Counted from the first letter of the stretch, positions 35,061 to 44,833 are shown. The stretch is DNA of 64,000 bases from JAVJRN01 sp040218415 (GCA_040218415.1 JAVJRN010000066.1:186001-250000), one strand, 5' to 3'. The notes: generated by a model not told the origin, from the sequence alone. Translations and numbers: made by a program.

Positions 35061-36113
35061 ATGAAAAAAAATAACACCATTCATTCATCGACTAGGTCAA
35101 GTAGTGAAGTCCTTTTGAGTCTCTTATCATTCCTCTTTATTCTTACGGTAGGATTATCTGCCATATCTTGCGATTCTGGTGAGGAAGATATTTTACCTGA
35201 AGATGAAAACCCAGAGGATTCAGTGATCACTTTGGAGCCGGTATTTCTTTCCCAAAATCAGATGCTGATTGGCTCTGATACCCTACCGATGACCAATGTG
35301 GGTTTTGGTAGCGGTCAGGTTCGTGGCAATGTCCCCGCTAATGCATTGGACTTAGGACAAATCATTCTGTTTTTTGCCAATGACGATACTGGAAATGGTT
35401 TGAATGAGCCTGCTGCAGGTTCATACAAGCTTATTGAAAGCTCTTCAGGTTTGGTTACTACCGCCGGAGAGGTGAACATGAGAATCACATTGGCCAATGA
35501 TGTCTTTAATTTTTATGCCTCTGATAACTCGAGTGGCGATGTGCAGGTAACTGTAGATGGAGAAGGCTATGTCAGCTATACATTTAGCAATGTCTTGCTG
35601 GTTTCCACGTCGGCTTCCATACCAAACCTGTTAGTATCAGCAAACTTAGGAGGCAATACTTCTTCCGGCAATGGAAATACGATCCAACCAACACTTGGAA
35701 ATATTGTGCTTTCAGACAATGTATTTGCCTTCAACGAATCAGTACAATATAATACTGCCGGAGCTGGAGAACGAAATGATTTTACCTTTTATGGGCCGAA
35801 CTCAACTAGGATGACCATTTTCTTCAAATCCTTTACGGGAATACCAAATGGAACTTATAATTTAGTGGATGGAGGACCTTCAGGCGTATTTTCATCATCA
35901 TTTATTAACAATGAAAACACCTGCCAAATAACCATACGCGAAGTGTACATAACAGGTGGTAATGATTTCGGCAGTTACTTTGGTGTAAAAGATGGTGGTC
36001 AGGTAAAAGTTTCGATCGTTGATGCAAAAATTCGATTCGAATTCGAAAATGTAATGATGGCACATAGCACCACCAGTCCATTGTTTCCACTTTCAGGAAT
36101 ACTCCAATATTAG
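35061..36113 (+). CDS. Lipoprotein with two repeated beta domains, unknown function
   Basis: The 350-residue protein has a long signal region and lipobox SAISC (Cys37), then an acidic linker ('DSGEEDILPEDENPED') that in Bacteroidota can direct surface export. Two beta-rich halves follow the same scheme: 'GQIILFFANDDTGNG..PAAGSYKL' with a closing 'VQVTVDGEGYVSYTFSNVLL' (about 85-190), and 'TRMTIFFKSFTGIPNGTYNL' with 'VKVSIVDAKIRFEFENVMM' (about 235-335). This indicates an internal duplication. I do not recognise a family; it is probably a surface-exposed binding protein. The sequence just before its ATG (aaaaactgcaATGaa) is shared with the gene at 46541. A terminator follows at 36151. Confidence 0.7.
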   Translation: MKKNNTIHSSTRSSSEVLLSLLSFLFILTVGLSAISCDSGEEDILPEDENPEDSVITLEPVFLSQNQMLIGSDTLPMTNVGFGSGQVRGNVPANALDLGQIILFFANDDTGNGLNEPAAGSYKLIESSSGLVTTAGEVNMRITLANDVFNFYASDNSSGDVQVTVDGEGYVSYTFSNVLLVSTSASIPNLLVSANLGGNTSSGNGNTIQPTLGNIVLSDNVFAFNESVQYNTAGAGERNDFTFYGPNSTRMTIFFKSFTGIPNGTYNLVDGGPSGVFSSSFINNENTCQITIREVYITGGNDFGSYFGVKDGGQVKVSIVDAKIRFEFENVMMAHSTTSPLFPLSGILQY

Positions 36114-36150
36114 CCTGCGCCAAATTATCAATTTAACTATCAATCATTGG

Positions 36151-36184
36151 GAGCCGGAACAGAAATGATTCCGGCTCTTCTTTT
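36151..36184 (+). terminator. Rho-independent terminator after the lipoprotein gene
   Basis: GAGCCGGAA (36151-36159) pairs perfectly with TTCCGGCTC (36169-36177) around a nine-base loop and is followed by TTCTTTT. It lies 38 bases after the stop at 36113 and between convergent genes. Confidence 0.85.
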
Positions 36185-36200
36185 GCTCCCTGATCTAATA

Positions 36201-38279
36201 TTAAGCCGCTTTCGCCTCGTCCAATTTTGGTACTTCTAGAGTGACTGTGGTGCCGCTTTTAGCTGTAGAGCTTACCCTCACAGTTGCACCGATAAGCTCC
36301 ATTCTCGCATAGATGTTACTCCAGCCAATGCCCTTGCTTTTGGCTATATTCTCAGTATTGAATCCCTGGCCATCATCTTTTATGGAGATCAAAAGAGTCT
36401 CTCCCGAGTCCATAATTTGAACCTTAATGATGTCTGCTTTTGCATACTTTATGGAATTATTGATCACCTCTTGGATAGTCCTATAAAGTGCTATGGATTC
36501 AGTCTCGCCAAAGGAAAGTAGGTCACTATTTACCACTTCCATGTTGAGTTTTCCTGATTCATTGACCCTTTTGGCCATGTCCTCTAGTGCCGCAGGCAGC
36601 CCCAATTCCATTAATTTAATTGGCATCATATTGTGCGAGATATTTCTTACTTCTTCTATGGTAGAGTCCAAGGCTTTTAGTGATCGTTCCACCTTAGGAT
36701 CTTCATTGGTTTCGTCTAGGTCAGAAACAAATAATCTCACCGTACTGAGCATTTGTCCCAGTCCATCATGTAGCTCTCGCGCGACGCGTTTACGCTCGTT
36801 TTCTTCCGTGTCTATAACCACCCGGAATCGTTCTTTTTGAAGTTGCTCTTTTTCCTGTGCCATTTGGGCAAGGAGTTTCAACCTCCGCTGACGATTGTAA
36901 AGGATAATAAGAATCAATACCAATAAAGCGATGGCGGATATGGCAATCACCAAGGTTTGTGTCTGGGCGATTTGCAATTCTTTGAGCTCTGATTCTGTCT
37001 TCAAAGTTTTGATCTCATTGTCCTTTTTCTCTGTTTCGTAAGACATCTTGAGGTTGTTTACATTTTCAGAATTCTCCTTATTGAGTAACGAATCCTTGTA
37101 TGCCCGATGAATCTCCTTTAATTCATAAGCCTCTTTGTACTGACCTTTTATCAATTTAATCTCAGCGAGACTCTCATATACATTGGTTAAAAGCAAGTAG
37201 GAGTTCATCTTCTTAGAAAGCACAAGACACGAATCCATATATAGCTGACACAGATCAAGTTGGTCATTTGCTACTAAAGGAGCTCCCATATTGAGGTAGG
37301 ATATAGCCAGTTGATAATTATCGCTGGTTTTTTTGGTTAATTTGATGGTCTCAAGATTCGTTTCAATAGATTTCTTGGTATCTCCTTCGTATTGCGCAAT
37401 CAAAGCAATATTTGATAATGCAATACTTGCACCTCGCAAATGCCCAATGTCGGTAAATATGCGGTAAGCATCTTCCGTAGGTTTTTTGGCACTATCCAGA
37501 TAATTCAAATGAATATAATTTTGGCCGATATTGACAAAACTCTGAGCGATGAGAAAGCTGTCTTGGAGCTGCAAGCGCAGCTTCAAGGCCGATTTGTGAT
37601 ATCTCAAGGCCTCCTCGGTGTTATTCATGAAGCTAAACACCGCTCCTAGATTGTTCATAAAAAGTGCACTTTGCCTGATGTCATTTTTGGAATCAAAGTA
37701 CCGCAGGCCTTTAATGTACCATTCAGACGCTTGCTGATATTTTCCTTGATTTTCATAGGAGAGCCCTAGGTTTGCCGTCATTAAGTAATAGTTGGTTGAG
37801 TCACCATCGGCTAGGTAATAATCTTGTGATTTTTTAAAATCAGCAACAGCCAGATCATAATTGCCTTTTGATTTTTCAAGAAATGCAATATTCTTCCAGG
37901 CATGACCAATACCATTATTATTTTTCAGTTTGGTGTAGAGCTTCAGTGATTTTTCAAATATCTGAAAGGCAGAATCTGGTTGATTATTGTATTCGAGAAA
38001 CCTTCCTAATTTGAGCAAATAAGCTGCAAACTTTAGATCTGATTTCGATTCTGTAGCGAGCGTCAATGCTTCATTGAGAAGTTGGCGCGTCTTAGATGGG
38101 TCTTTGCTATTAAAGTAATCTAGCAATTGGTTATAGGCCTGAAATTTTATGGTGTCGGGTTGATCAGAGTGTATCACCTCTAAGTGATCACTGATTTCTA
38201 ACGGAAGATTCACTGTTTGACCGATTGCGGTGAAGCTTACAAGCAGGAGTAGCAGAAAGCTAGCTATTTGATTTTTCAT
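36201..38279 (-). CDS. TPR sensor histidine kinase (HisKA_3)
   Basis: This 692-residue kinase has a signal peptide (1-20, ending AIGQ), a periplasmic array of TPR repeats (about 60-380, e.g. 'ATLAGLSYENQGKYQQASEWYIKGL'-type helices) and a charged coiled coil. One membrane helix lies near 435-455 ('VIAISAIALLVLILIILY'). A HisKA_3 domain has phospho-acceptor His504 ('RVARELHDGLGQ'), and the HATPase domain has 'IQEVINNSIKYAKA' and 'IKDDGQGFN'. NarL-type regulators are the normal partners; both 34069 and 38529 are nearby. The gene lies 249 bases downstream of the regulator at 38529 on the same strand, so a shared transcript is possible. Confidence 0.9.
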   Translation of the reverse strand: MKNQIASFLLLLLVSFTAIGQTVNLPLEISDHLEVIHSDQPDTIKFQAYNQLLDYFNSKDPSKTRQLLNEALTLATESKSDLKFAAYLLKLGRFLEYNNQPDSAFQIFEKSLKLYTKLKNNNGIGHAWKNIAFLEKSKGNYDLAVADFKKSQDYYLADGDSTNYYLMTANLGLSYENQGKYQQASEWYIKGLRYFDSKNDIRQSALFMNNLGAVFSFMNNTEEALRYHKSALKLRLQLQDSFLIAQSFVNIGQNYIHLNYLDSAKKPTEDAYRIFTDIGHLRGASIALSNIALIAQYEGDTKKSIETNLETIKLTKKTSDNYQLAISYLNMGAPLVANDQLDLCQLYMDSCLVLSKKMNSYLLLTNVYESLAEIKLIKGQYKEAYELKEIHRAYKDSLLNKENSENVNNLKMSYETEKKDNEIKTLKTESELKELQIAQTQTLVIAISAIALLVLILIILYNRQRRLKLLAQMAQEKEQLQKERFRVVIDTEENERKRVARELHDGLGQMLSTVRLFVSDLDETNEDPKVERSLKALDSTIEEVRNISHNMMPIKLMELGLPAALEDMAKRVNESGKLNMEVVNSDLLSFGETESIALYRTIQEVINNSIKYAKADIIKVQIMDSGETLLISIKDDGQGFNTENIAKSKGIGWSNIYARMELIGATVRVSSTAKSGTTVTLEVPKLDEAKAA

Positions 38280-38425
38280 TGTTAATCAAGGATAAAAGGA
38301 TAAATGGCATTAAATATATTTCAGAAACCACAAATTTCAATATCGATCTAACTGCATCAGAAACTAACTATTATCTAAAGAGATCATTTCATAGGCCATT
38401 GCATTACAAGGAGGAATTCTCTCTA

Positions 38426-38497
38426 AATACAAAAAAACACAAACTACAAACCCAAAAAAACACTGACCGAAACGGGTGAGACTCAAGATAATTTTGA
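38426..38497 (+). repeat. Copy B of the dispersed 72-bp repeat
   Basis: From 38445 this matches copy C (46382 onward) almost base for base across about 53 bases: ACAAACCCAAAAAAACACTG, then ACCGAAACGGGTGAGACTCA, then (A/G)GATAATTTTGA. It lies in the 249-base space between the NarL regulator (38529) and the TPR kinase (38279) and is not close upstream of any plus-strand gene. Confidence 0.65.
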
Positions 38498-38528
38498 GAC
38501 GACCATTTCTGTTTTGGCGGTGATGAGT

Positions 38529-39191
38529 TTATGAAAACCAGCCTTTCTTGGTTGCTAGGTTTATGGCCTGAGTTTTATTGCTAACGTGTAATTTTTTGTA
38601 GATATTGGTGATGTGTGTCCTTACGGTAAAGGGGCTGATAAACAGCTTATCCGCAATCGCTTTATAATCCGAGCCGCTGATAAGTCCTTGCAGAATTTCC
38701 ATCTCTCGATCGGTTAGCACATTTTCTTCCTTTTGCTGCACAGCTACCTTGGCTCCTGATAAAAGCTGCAGCGCTTTGCGAGCAATCCGCGGACTCATAG
38801 GTGCCCCACCATAGTTCATAACCTGCCGCAATGACTCAGCTATGGCCTCAATCTTTTCATCTTTGAGGAGATACCCCACCGCTCCAGATTTGATAGCGTC
38901 AAAGATCTTAGCGTCATCGTCAAATACCGTCAGCATCACAAAATGCACCCCGGGGTATAACTGAAATCCCGCACTCACAGCGCCAATTCCATCCAGCTCT
39001 GGCATATCTATATCCATCAGTACCACATCGGGTAGTTTGTGCGAAGCTTTCATTTTGACAAGAAAATCAACGCCATTCTCAGCCATAAAAGACACCTCAA
39101 AATCATCGTATTGTCCTATTTTCTGAGACAGAGACGACCGGTTGGGCAGCTTATCATCTACTATAGCAACATTTATCGGTTTGGTGGACAT
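38529..39191 (-). CDS. NarL/LuxR-type response regulator
   Basis: The 220-residue protein has a receiver with Asp12/Asp13, phospho-acceptor Asp60 ('VVLMDIDMPELDG') and Lys near 109 ('GYLLKDEKIEAI'). A LuxR-type HTH spans about 155-215 ('LTDREMEILQGLISGSDYKAIADKL', 'SPFTVRTHITNIYKKLHVSNK'). It starts 33 bases after the stop of the Reg_prop kinase at 39224 and is almost certainly its cognate regulator. A TACAGCATATGCATTA element sits 36-51 bases before its ATG, overlapping the kinase's last codons. Confidence 0.92.
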   Translation of the reverse strand: MSTKPINVAIVDDKLPNRSSLSQKIGQYDDFEVSFMAENGVDFLVKMKASHKLPDVVLMDIDMPELDGIGAVSAGFQLYPGVHFVMLTVFDDDAKIFDAIKSGAVGYLLKDEKIEAIAESLRQVMNYGGAPMSPRIARKALQLLSGAKVAVQQKEENVLTDREMEILQGLISGSDYKAIADKLFISPFTVRTHITNIYKKLHVSNKTQAINLATKKGWFS

Positions 39192-39223
39192 AGTACAAAA
39201 ATCAGTGAATTACCCTACTACAC

Positions 39224-42184
39224 CTATACAGCATATGCATTATTTACCACACCATTCCAGCTCAGTTGGATACTGGTGCCATCGTCTACACTACTATTTA
39301 TTTCCAACTTTGCACCACTTTCCAAAGCCCTAGCCTTCATATTGGAAAGTCCATAATGCCCATCTGGGCCTGGTGCCAAAGTATCAAAACCCATCCCATT
39401 GTCCTTGAGCTCAAATGCAAAAAACATTGATACGCTTGATTCAAATGTGATGAAGAAATCAGAGGCATGAGAGTGCTTTATCGCATTATTAAAAGCCTCC
39501 TGAGCAATACGGAAGAGATTGAGCGCTACCTCTGGTGAGAGTAAGGTGTTCTCTTCAAAATTCTCATGAAAATGAAGTTTGATATCTGGACGAAACTCCA
39601 CAAGTTTCATCGCAAACTGCTTGAAACGATCTGCAAAATCCTCCACACTCAGTTCATTTTGACTGATCGCCCAGATGGTCTGACGGAGTGTGGTTATTGC
39701 TTGTCTACCTGTATCGCTGAGCTGCTTCAACTGATCACGGCGCTCATCAGTATCCAAAGAGTCAGTATGATCAGCGATCCACTCCATATTGGTAATGAGG
39801 AAACTCAGCTGTGACCCCACATTGTCGTGAAGATCTCGCGAGATACGCACTCGCTCTAGTTCTAGCTTGTGCTTGATCTCTAGTTCACGGCGAAGTTTGA
39901 TTTTCTGCCTGGCCAAAATGATCAACACAATTCCAACAATAGACAGTAACCCAAGCAAAACCATCACTAGTTTAAACCATACTTTCTGCCAATATGGTGG
40001 CACGATAACTATCTGAATGCTCTTTGGTTGCTTCATCCATACACCATCGCCATTGGCGGCTTTCATCTGAAAAGAATAATTACCAGCAGGCAGGTTGGCA
40101 TAGCGAGCATAGTGGCGGCTCCCATTTTCTATCCATTTATCATCTAATCCTTGCATTTTATAAGCATAGCGACAGCTATTTGGCTGGGCAAAATCCGGTG
40201 CGGCAAAATCAAAGGACAAGGTATTTTGCGTGTAATCCAGCACTAAAAGTTGCTTTTCATTGGCCGAGGTGTCCATCTCCAATGGCTGATCAAAAAGGGA
40301 AATGGAATTCAATGATATCTGTGGTGGTCGCTCATTGAGTATGAGATTCTTTGGATCGATCACATTGATACCACTCACGCCACCAAAGTAAAGCTTACCG
40401 TCTGTATGCTTATAAAATGCTCCCGTATTGAATTCATTAGATTGCAATCCATCTGACACGTCGAACTGCAAATATTCATTCGTTTTAGGATCAATGCGTG
40501 ATAAGCCTTTGTTATGGCTAATCCATATATAGCCCAGATCATCTTCTAGGATTCCATATATAAAGTCATTGGTAAGACCTGTGGAAACATCATGTTTTCT
40601 GATCAGTTCGCCATCCAGTGTAAGAACAAAAAGTCCTGACTGAGAAGCGGCATAAATACGATTTTCAAATATTAAAAGGGACTTCATAAACATGGATAAA
40701 ACAGATCTACTGATCATTCTTGAGTCTTCAACAATCATCATTTCTGTATTCGTGCCGATGTAAATTCTATTTCCCAGAATCTGAAAAGAGTTGATGTAAC
40801 TGACGTCCTCTGCGACGGTAAAAAGCTTATCTAGTGTCAATTGATCGGATAATCTATAGATGGATTTATTAGAATTGAAAAACCATGCCTGCCCTGCCTT
40901 TATAAAATTTGGATAGGAAATGGTTATACTATCCACTTTCAATCTAAATTCTCTGGTATAAGTGCGAGTATTATAAATAAACAATTCTGTACCATTTATT
41001 CCCATCACGCGATCACGATCATAAGTAAACAGCCCAAGAACACTGTGTTGGCCATTCGTATCGCTTATCTTTTGTTTCAAAAAACCACCTAGACTATCAT
41101 AAATCACAAGCCCATTATCGTAAACCCCTGTAACCAGCTTCCCATTCTCAAGCATGCAGATGGCCTTCACCATATCAAGAGAAGCATTTTTGGTTGAAAA
41201 AATAGGGAACCTATTCTCAAAAGGACTACATACCTTCAACCCATTGCCATTAGTCCCTAAAAACAAGGTGTTGTTCTTATCAACAAAAATGCTTTCTATA
41301 AACCTGTAGCCGTCTTCTCCATTAGGTTCAAATGATTCCAAGTGACTTACAACTTTCATGGTTTTGGGGGAAATAATATGAAGTCCGATTGCACTACTCA
41401 TAAGTATCAGTCCATTGTACCATTGAAGATCCGTGGGATAAAAAGCTTCATTTTGATCCAATCCAACATTTATCTTTATGAACTGATCGGTAATCACGTT
41501 TAAAAGATAACTGGCATTGCCAAAGCCAGGACAAAACAGGGTTGAGTCATTTAAGGCAATGAACGCTCCTCCAAAATCAAGGGGAGTATCCAAAATACGG
41601 TATTCATTATTTGCAGTGTTAAACACTTCCACTCGACCATTCTCAGCCATATAGAAACACTCCTTAAATAGAATAGGCCTGCTCATCACGGCTTGCTTTT
41701 TCTTTTTTGGAACTTTAACTACAGTTGTCTTTAAAATGCTTAGGGTTTCGACATCCAAAAGCCTGAAGGTATCATATTGCACAATCCAAATACCTCGCTG
41801 AGTTTCTCCTAAAACCTTTGCTTCAAAGTGAAGGTCAAATTGATCTAGTTTCCGATTATAGACACTCACTCCTTCATTGTGTAATGCCCAGACACGATCC
41901 TTACTATCCAAAAAGAGCTTCCCAACTGTATTGCCAGAAATAGTCATTGACTGCCCTGCTACTCGCTTGTAATGGGCAAAATCCTGTCCGTCATATTTGT
42001 TAAGCCCATCTGCAGTGGCAAACCAATAATAACCAGAACTATCCTGCAGCATGTCCCACACACTATTCTGCGCCAGTCCATCATCTACTGTAATGGAACG
42101 AAAGGTACCATTCAACTGAGCCAGTGTGATACTGGTGAATCCTAGTATGAATAAAAAAATGAAGATGACCCGTCTCAGCATCAT
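39224..42184 (-). CDS. Reg_prop/Y_Y_Y sensor histidine kinase (HisKA_3)
   Basis: The 986-residue kinase has a signal peptide (1-22, ending TLAQ), a periplasmic beta-propeller made of Reg_prop-like blades (about 25-640; 'SSGYYWFATADGLNKYDG', 'DLGYIWISHNKGLSRID', 'FYKHTDGKLYFGGVSGI') and a Y_Y_Y domain (about 650-730; 'YAKMQGLDDKWI'-like). A membrane helix lies near 740-762. HisKA_3 has His786 ('RISRDLHDNVGSQL') and the HATPase domain has 'AQEAFNNAIKHSHA' and 'LKDNGMGFD'. It is the non-hybrid cousin of the HTCS at 26103 and passes phosphate to a separate NarL regulator, the gene directly downstream at 38529. The ligand is unknown. Confidence 0.92.
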   Translation of the reverse strand: MMLRRVIFIFLFILGFTSITLAQLNGTFRSITVDDGLAQNSVWDMLQDSSGYYWFATADGLNKYDGQDFAHYKRVAGQSMTISGNTVGKLFLDSKDRVWALHNEGVSVYNRKLDQFDLHFEAKVLGETQRGIWIVQYDTFRLLDVETLSILKTTVVKVPKKKKQAVMSRPILFKECFYMAENGRVEVFNTANNEYRILDTPLDFGGAFIALNDSTLFCPGFGNASYLLNVITDQFIKINVGLDQNEAFYPTDLQWYNGLILMSSAIGLHIISPKTMKVVSHLESFEPNGEDGYRFIESIFVDKNNTLFLGTNGNGLKVCSPFENRFPIFSTKNASLDMVKAICMLENGKLVTGVYDNGLVIYDSLGGFLKQKISDTNGQHSVLGLFTYDRDRVMGINGTELFIYNTRTYTREFRLKVDSITISYPNFIKAGQAWFFNSNKSIYRLSDQLTLDKLFTVAEDVSYINSFQILGNRIYIGTNTEMMIVEDSRMISRSVLSMFMKSLLIFENRIYAASQSGLFVLTLDGELIRKHDVSTGLTNDFIYGILEDDLGYIWISHNKGLSRIDPKTNEYLQFDVSDGLQSNEFNTGAFYKHTDGKLYFGGVSGINVIDPKNLILNERPPQISLNSISLFDQPLEMDTSANEKQLLVLDYTQNTLSFDFAAPDFAQPNSCRYAYKMQGLDDKWIENGSRHYARYANLPAGNYSFQMKAANGDGVWMKQPKSIQIVIVPPYWQKVWFKLVMVLLGLLSIVGIVLIILARQKIKLRRELEIKHKLELERVRISRDLHDNVGSQLSFLITNMEWIADHTDSLDTDERRDQLKQLSDTGRQAITTLRQTIWAISQNELSVEDFADRFKQFAMKLVEFRPDIKLHFHENFEENTLLSPEVALNLFRIAQEAFNNAIKHSHASDFFITFESSVSMFFAFELKDNGMGFDTLAPGPDGHYGLSNMKARALESGAKLEINSSVDDGTSIQLSWNGVVNNAYAV
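39227..39242. promoter_or_regulatory. ACAGCATATG element 1, upstream of the NarL gene
   Basis: TACAGCATATGCATTA overlaps the last codons of the kinase at 39224 and lies 36 bases upstream of the regulator start at 39191. The core ACAGCATATG recurs at 42281, 46293 and 50549. It would be an imperfect palindrome and thus a possible binding site for a dimeric regulator. Confidence 0.4.
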
Positions 42185-42280
42185 AAAAAAAAAAGGAAAT
42201 TGAAATTTAGCTCAGAAGGATGATTTCACGGCTATAGAGGTGAAAAATACCGTGAAGACGGTATGCCATAGTGAGGGATA

Positions 42281-42296
42281 TACAGCATATGCAGTA
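42281..42296. promoter_or_regulatory. ACAGCATATG element 2 with adjacent hairpin
   Basis: TACAGCATATGCAGTA lies 53 bases before the ATG of the lipoprotein at 42349 and is palindromic but for one position. Just upstream, ATACCGT and ACGGTAT (42247-42264) form a perfect 7-bp inverted repeat around gaag. An ACGGTAT also precedes element 3 at a similar distance. Confidence 0.45.
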
Positions 42297-42348
42297 TTTC
42301 AATCGGCTGCCCGAATGTCAAATTTTACAGGACAAATAATCAAATACT

Positions 42349-43488
42349 ATGCCGCACCGATTTTGGACCTTTGTTTATTTCATTGCCATTATTTTCCTAA
42401 CTATCACTACCACAGGATGTGAAAGTGATGAACCCGTAGCTGAAGAAATACCACTTTATGAAGGGACAATAGGTGGCGGCTTAGCCTATACTTTCCCCGA
42501 AGAGATTGGTGACGTCTACTTCTATGATGCAAAAGTGGGAGATCCTGATGCCATCGGTTTTGCCATTGCCAATTCAGGCAATGTTTACAAAAGAGTACAA
42601 GATGTCTATTACTGGAACTGGGAACAGGTGGGTAAAACTGACCAAAGCAACAAATCAGCAATTCACGCACTAGATCAGGAGCGCATTATTATAAGTGTAC
42701 TACACCCTCATGAGTACCTACTCAAATCCAATGATGGGGGCATCACATGGAAAGAAGTCTATCGTGTGGCGGAAGAAGATCGGTATCTGAACTTTACGCC
42801 AACTGAATTCTTCTTTGTTGATGATCAGAATGGATTCTGCTATTCGGGAGCTGCATTTAACGATACAGGAAATGAAGAAGGTAAAAACCACTTTATCCTC
42901 GCCACCAATAATGGAGGTGATACTTGGTCCAAAATGCAATTACAATCCAATTTACCAGGCTCCACTAGTCCATCTTTCGAACTAGGTATTTGGAACATGA
43001 CTATGGTAGATGATGTCCTATTCGCCATGGGCACGCACTTACTTTATTCAAGAGACAAAGGGACAACATGGCAGCACATCCCAACTCTAAGTGCAGTATA
43101 TGGAATTGGTAAAAGGGCTGACGGAAATTATATCATTGCAGAAATGGGCAAATTTCATACTAGTGCCTCGCTTGAAGGGCCTTGGGAGCAAGTATTGGTC
43201 GAAGAAGGTGTCTTTCCTCCGGACATACCCTCCAACATAAGTAACCAGTTTCCACTCATTCAAAGATTTCATGTATGGGAAAAATATGCACTCGCCACTG
43301 GAGTAAATGCTACTTGGGTATCATATGATGGCTGCATGACTTGGAAACGACCGGAAGGAGAAATTGTCAATCCTCGAACACATAATATTAGCTACTCTGA
43401 GGTGGACGGTGTTTGGTACAGCTCGTACACACCGGGCTATACTGACAATGAAACCCGATTTAACAGGTTCGAACTAAAAGTGAATTAA
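42349..43488 (+). CDS. BNR/Asp-box beta-propeller lipoprotein
   Basis: The 379-residue protein has a lipoprotein signal with lipobox TTGC (about Cys24) and an acidic residue run after the Cys. The body contains at least four Asp-box-type turns of the form S-x-D-x-G-x-T-W: 'KSNDGGITWKEV', 'ATNNGGDTWSKM', 'YSRDKGTTWQHI' and 'VSYDGCMTWKRP'. This gives a sialidase/YCF48-like propeller fold. Sialidase catalytic residues (the Arg triad and the Tyr/Glu pair) are not apparent, so it is more likely a binding or assembly protein than an enzyme. It opens a plus-strand run of exported-protein genes (42349-48921) with 20-100-base spacers. Confidence 0.75.
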   Translation: MPHRFWTFVYFIAIIFLTITTTGCESDEPVAEEIPLYEGTIGGGLAYTFPEEIGDVYFYDAKVGDPDAIGFAIANSGNVYKRVQDVYYWNWEQVGKTDQSNKSAIHALDQERIIISVLHPHEYLLKSNDGGITWKEVYRVAEEDRYLNFTPTEFFFVDDQNGFCYSGAAFNDTGNEEGKNHFILATNNGGDTWSKMQLQSNLPGSTSPSFELGIWNMTMVDDVLFAMGTHLLYSRDKGTTWQHIPTLSAVYGIGKRADGNYIIAEMGKFHTSASLEGPWEQVLVEEGVFPPDIPSNISNQFPLIQRFHVWEKYALATGVNATWVSYDGCMTWKRPEGEIVNPRTHNISYSEVDGVWYSSYTPGYTDNETRFNRFELKVN

Positions 43489-43573
43489 TGTGAGCAATTT
43501 GAACTACTCAGATTTGAAGTTCAACAAAATCAAATGATCAGAAAAAAGAATATCACCTAACAATTAATAAAAC

Positions 43574-44218
43574 ATGAAAACCGTAATCAAAATTTTCCTT
43601 ATTATCATCATCACAGTCTGTTGTCAAACCCTATCATTAGCTCAAGGCGATTACAACAATAGTATCACCCTTCAAGGTGGTTTGAGCATGGCTCATCTCT
43701 TTATGCTTCAGGACGTGGGTTTAGTTGATGCCGAAACGTATGGCAGCTATGAGAAAGGCAATCTACCTGGCGTATTCGCTCGTTGGGAGCATGGCAGAGC
43801 GGTTTCAGTAAGTTTCGATCTCGGGATAAACAAATCTGAGTTTACCTACACACCACGTCCTGGAAACTTTGGCGGAGGAGAATACAGCTCAAAAAGCACT
43901 TATACGGGAATAGGCTACCATTTTGGTACGAGATTCGTTGGTCACTTGCTTGAAAATAAACTAGGCAGGAAACTCATCAACGGAGAAGGAGAGCCCAAAG
44001 TTGACCTCTACCTAGGTCTTGGATTTTACTTTGGTGGATGGAGCTATACCCCTGAAAAAGAATGGGACAGTGAAGGTACCGGATTCCAAATAGGTCTTCC
44101 GCTAATTATAGGTGGTCGATACTACTTTTCGGATCGCTTTGGTATGTGCTTAGAGGCCACTTCCTACATGAATAATATGTTAAACATCGGCCTCTCATAC
44201 CGATTTGAGACCCTTTGA
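43574..44218 (+). CDS. Outer-membrane beta-barrel protein (small porin-like)
   Basis: This 214-residue protein has a signal peptide ending SLAQ (about residue 23) and alternating amphipathic strands rich in Gly, Tyr and Phe ('TGIGYHFGTRFVGHLL', 'VDLYLGLGFYFGGWSYT', 'FGMCLEATSYMNNMLNIGLSYRFETL'). The C-terminal strand has the aromatic near-terminal pattern used for outer-membrane insertion. The length fits an 8-stranded OmpW/OmpX-type or OMP_b-brl barrel. It lies between two lipoprotein genes and may be co-transcribed with them. No substrate can be inferred. Confidence 0.7.
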   Translation: MKTVIKIFLIIIITVCCQTLSLAQGDYNNSITLQGGLSMAHLFMLQDVGLVDAETYGSYEKGNLPGVFARWEHGRAVSVSFDLGINKSEFTYTPRPGNFGGGEYSSKSTYTGIGYHFGTRFVGHLLENKLGRKLINGEGEPKVDLYLGLGFYFGGWSYTPEKEWDSEGTGFQIGLPLIIGGRYYFSDRFGMCLEATSYMNNMLNIGLSYRFETL

Positions 44219-44249
44219 ATTCGTTTCAGATAACTAAGCCAATCAAATC

Positions 44250-44816
44250 ATGACAAAGAATATAAAAAGCATACTAACTCTTGTTTGTATTATAACATTG
44301 CTGGAAGGTCTCCCTGGCTGTGGAGAAGAAGTAGAAAAGTCAACACCTAAAATCGAAAATCTAGAAGGTATTTGGATTTCCAACCACGATGGGTACAAGA
44401 AGTTGTATGGTAAGGAATACGAAGGCATTAAGATAGAAGACAAATATTATTTCAGTGCTCCAATTATTAGAATCACACGTTGCTTGTCCAACTGCTACCA
44501 ACACGGCGAAGTATATGAAAGCTATACATATGATTATCACATAGAAATAGGCAAAGTTGAGGATGTCACTAATGAACCCCATGGAAAAAATTACATGATC
44601 AACTACCCTAATTTCAATTTTGAACACTTTGTGGATGTGGCCGGTGATCTAGGCTTGGTAAGATCGAGCCATGCTCATATCAACTTCAAAAATGCAGACA
44701 CCTTAAAATTAATTAGCGTCACAATGGACAGCCTTATAATAGACGTTAGATATGGGCTAGAATTTAACCTTGGTGAAAGAAAATTCATCCGAACTGAACT
44801 TCCTGATATTAACTAA
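44250..44816 (+). CDS. Hypothetical lipoprotein
   Basis: The 188-residue product has a lipoprotein signal with lipobox LPGC (about Cys24) followed by an acidic stretch ('GEEVEKSTPKIENLEG'). The mature part starts with 'LEGIWISNHDGYKKLYG', reminiscent of the 'G-x-W' start of lipocalin-like domains, and is beta-rich. Two Cys (in 'TRCLSNCYQHG') could form a disulfide. It starts 31 bases after the beta-barrel gene and 17 bases before the next lipoprotein gene. I do not recognise a family. Confidence 0.65.
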   Translation: MTKNIKSILTLVCIITLLEGLPGCGEEVEKSTPKIENLEGIWISNHDGYKKLYGKEYEGIKIEDKYYFSAPIIRITRCLSNCYQHGEVYESYTYDYHIEIGKVEDVTNEPHGKNYMINYPNFNFEHFVDVAGDLGLVRSSHAHINFKNADTLKLISVTMDSLIIDVRYGLEFNLGERKFIRTELPDIN

Positions 44817-44833
44817 TCATCACCACTAGAATT

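Noticed and set aside
42349..43488. Active sialidase
   Set aside because: Asp-box turns are present, but the catalytic Arg triad and Tyr/Glu nucleophile pair are not apparent.
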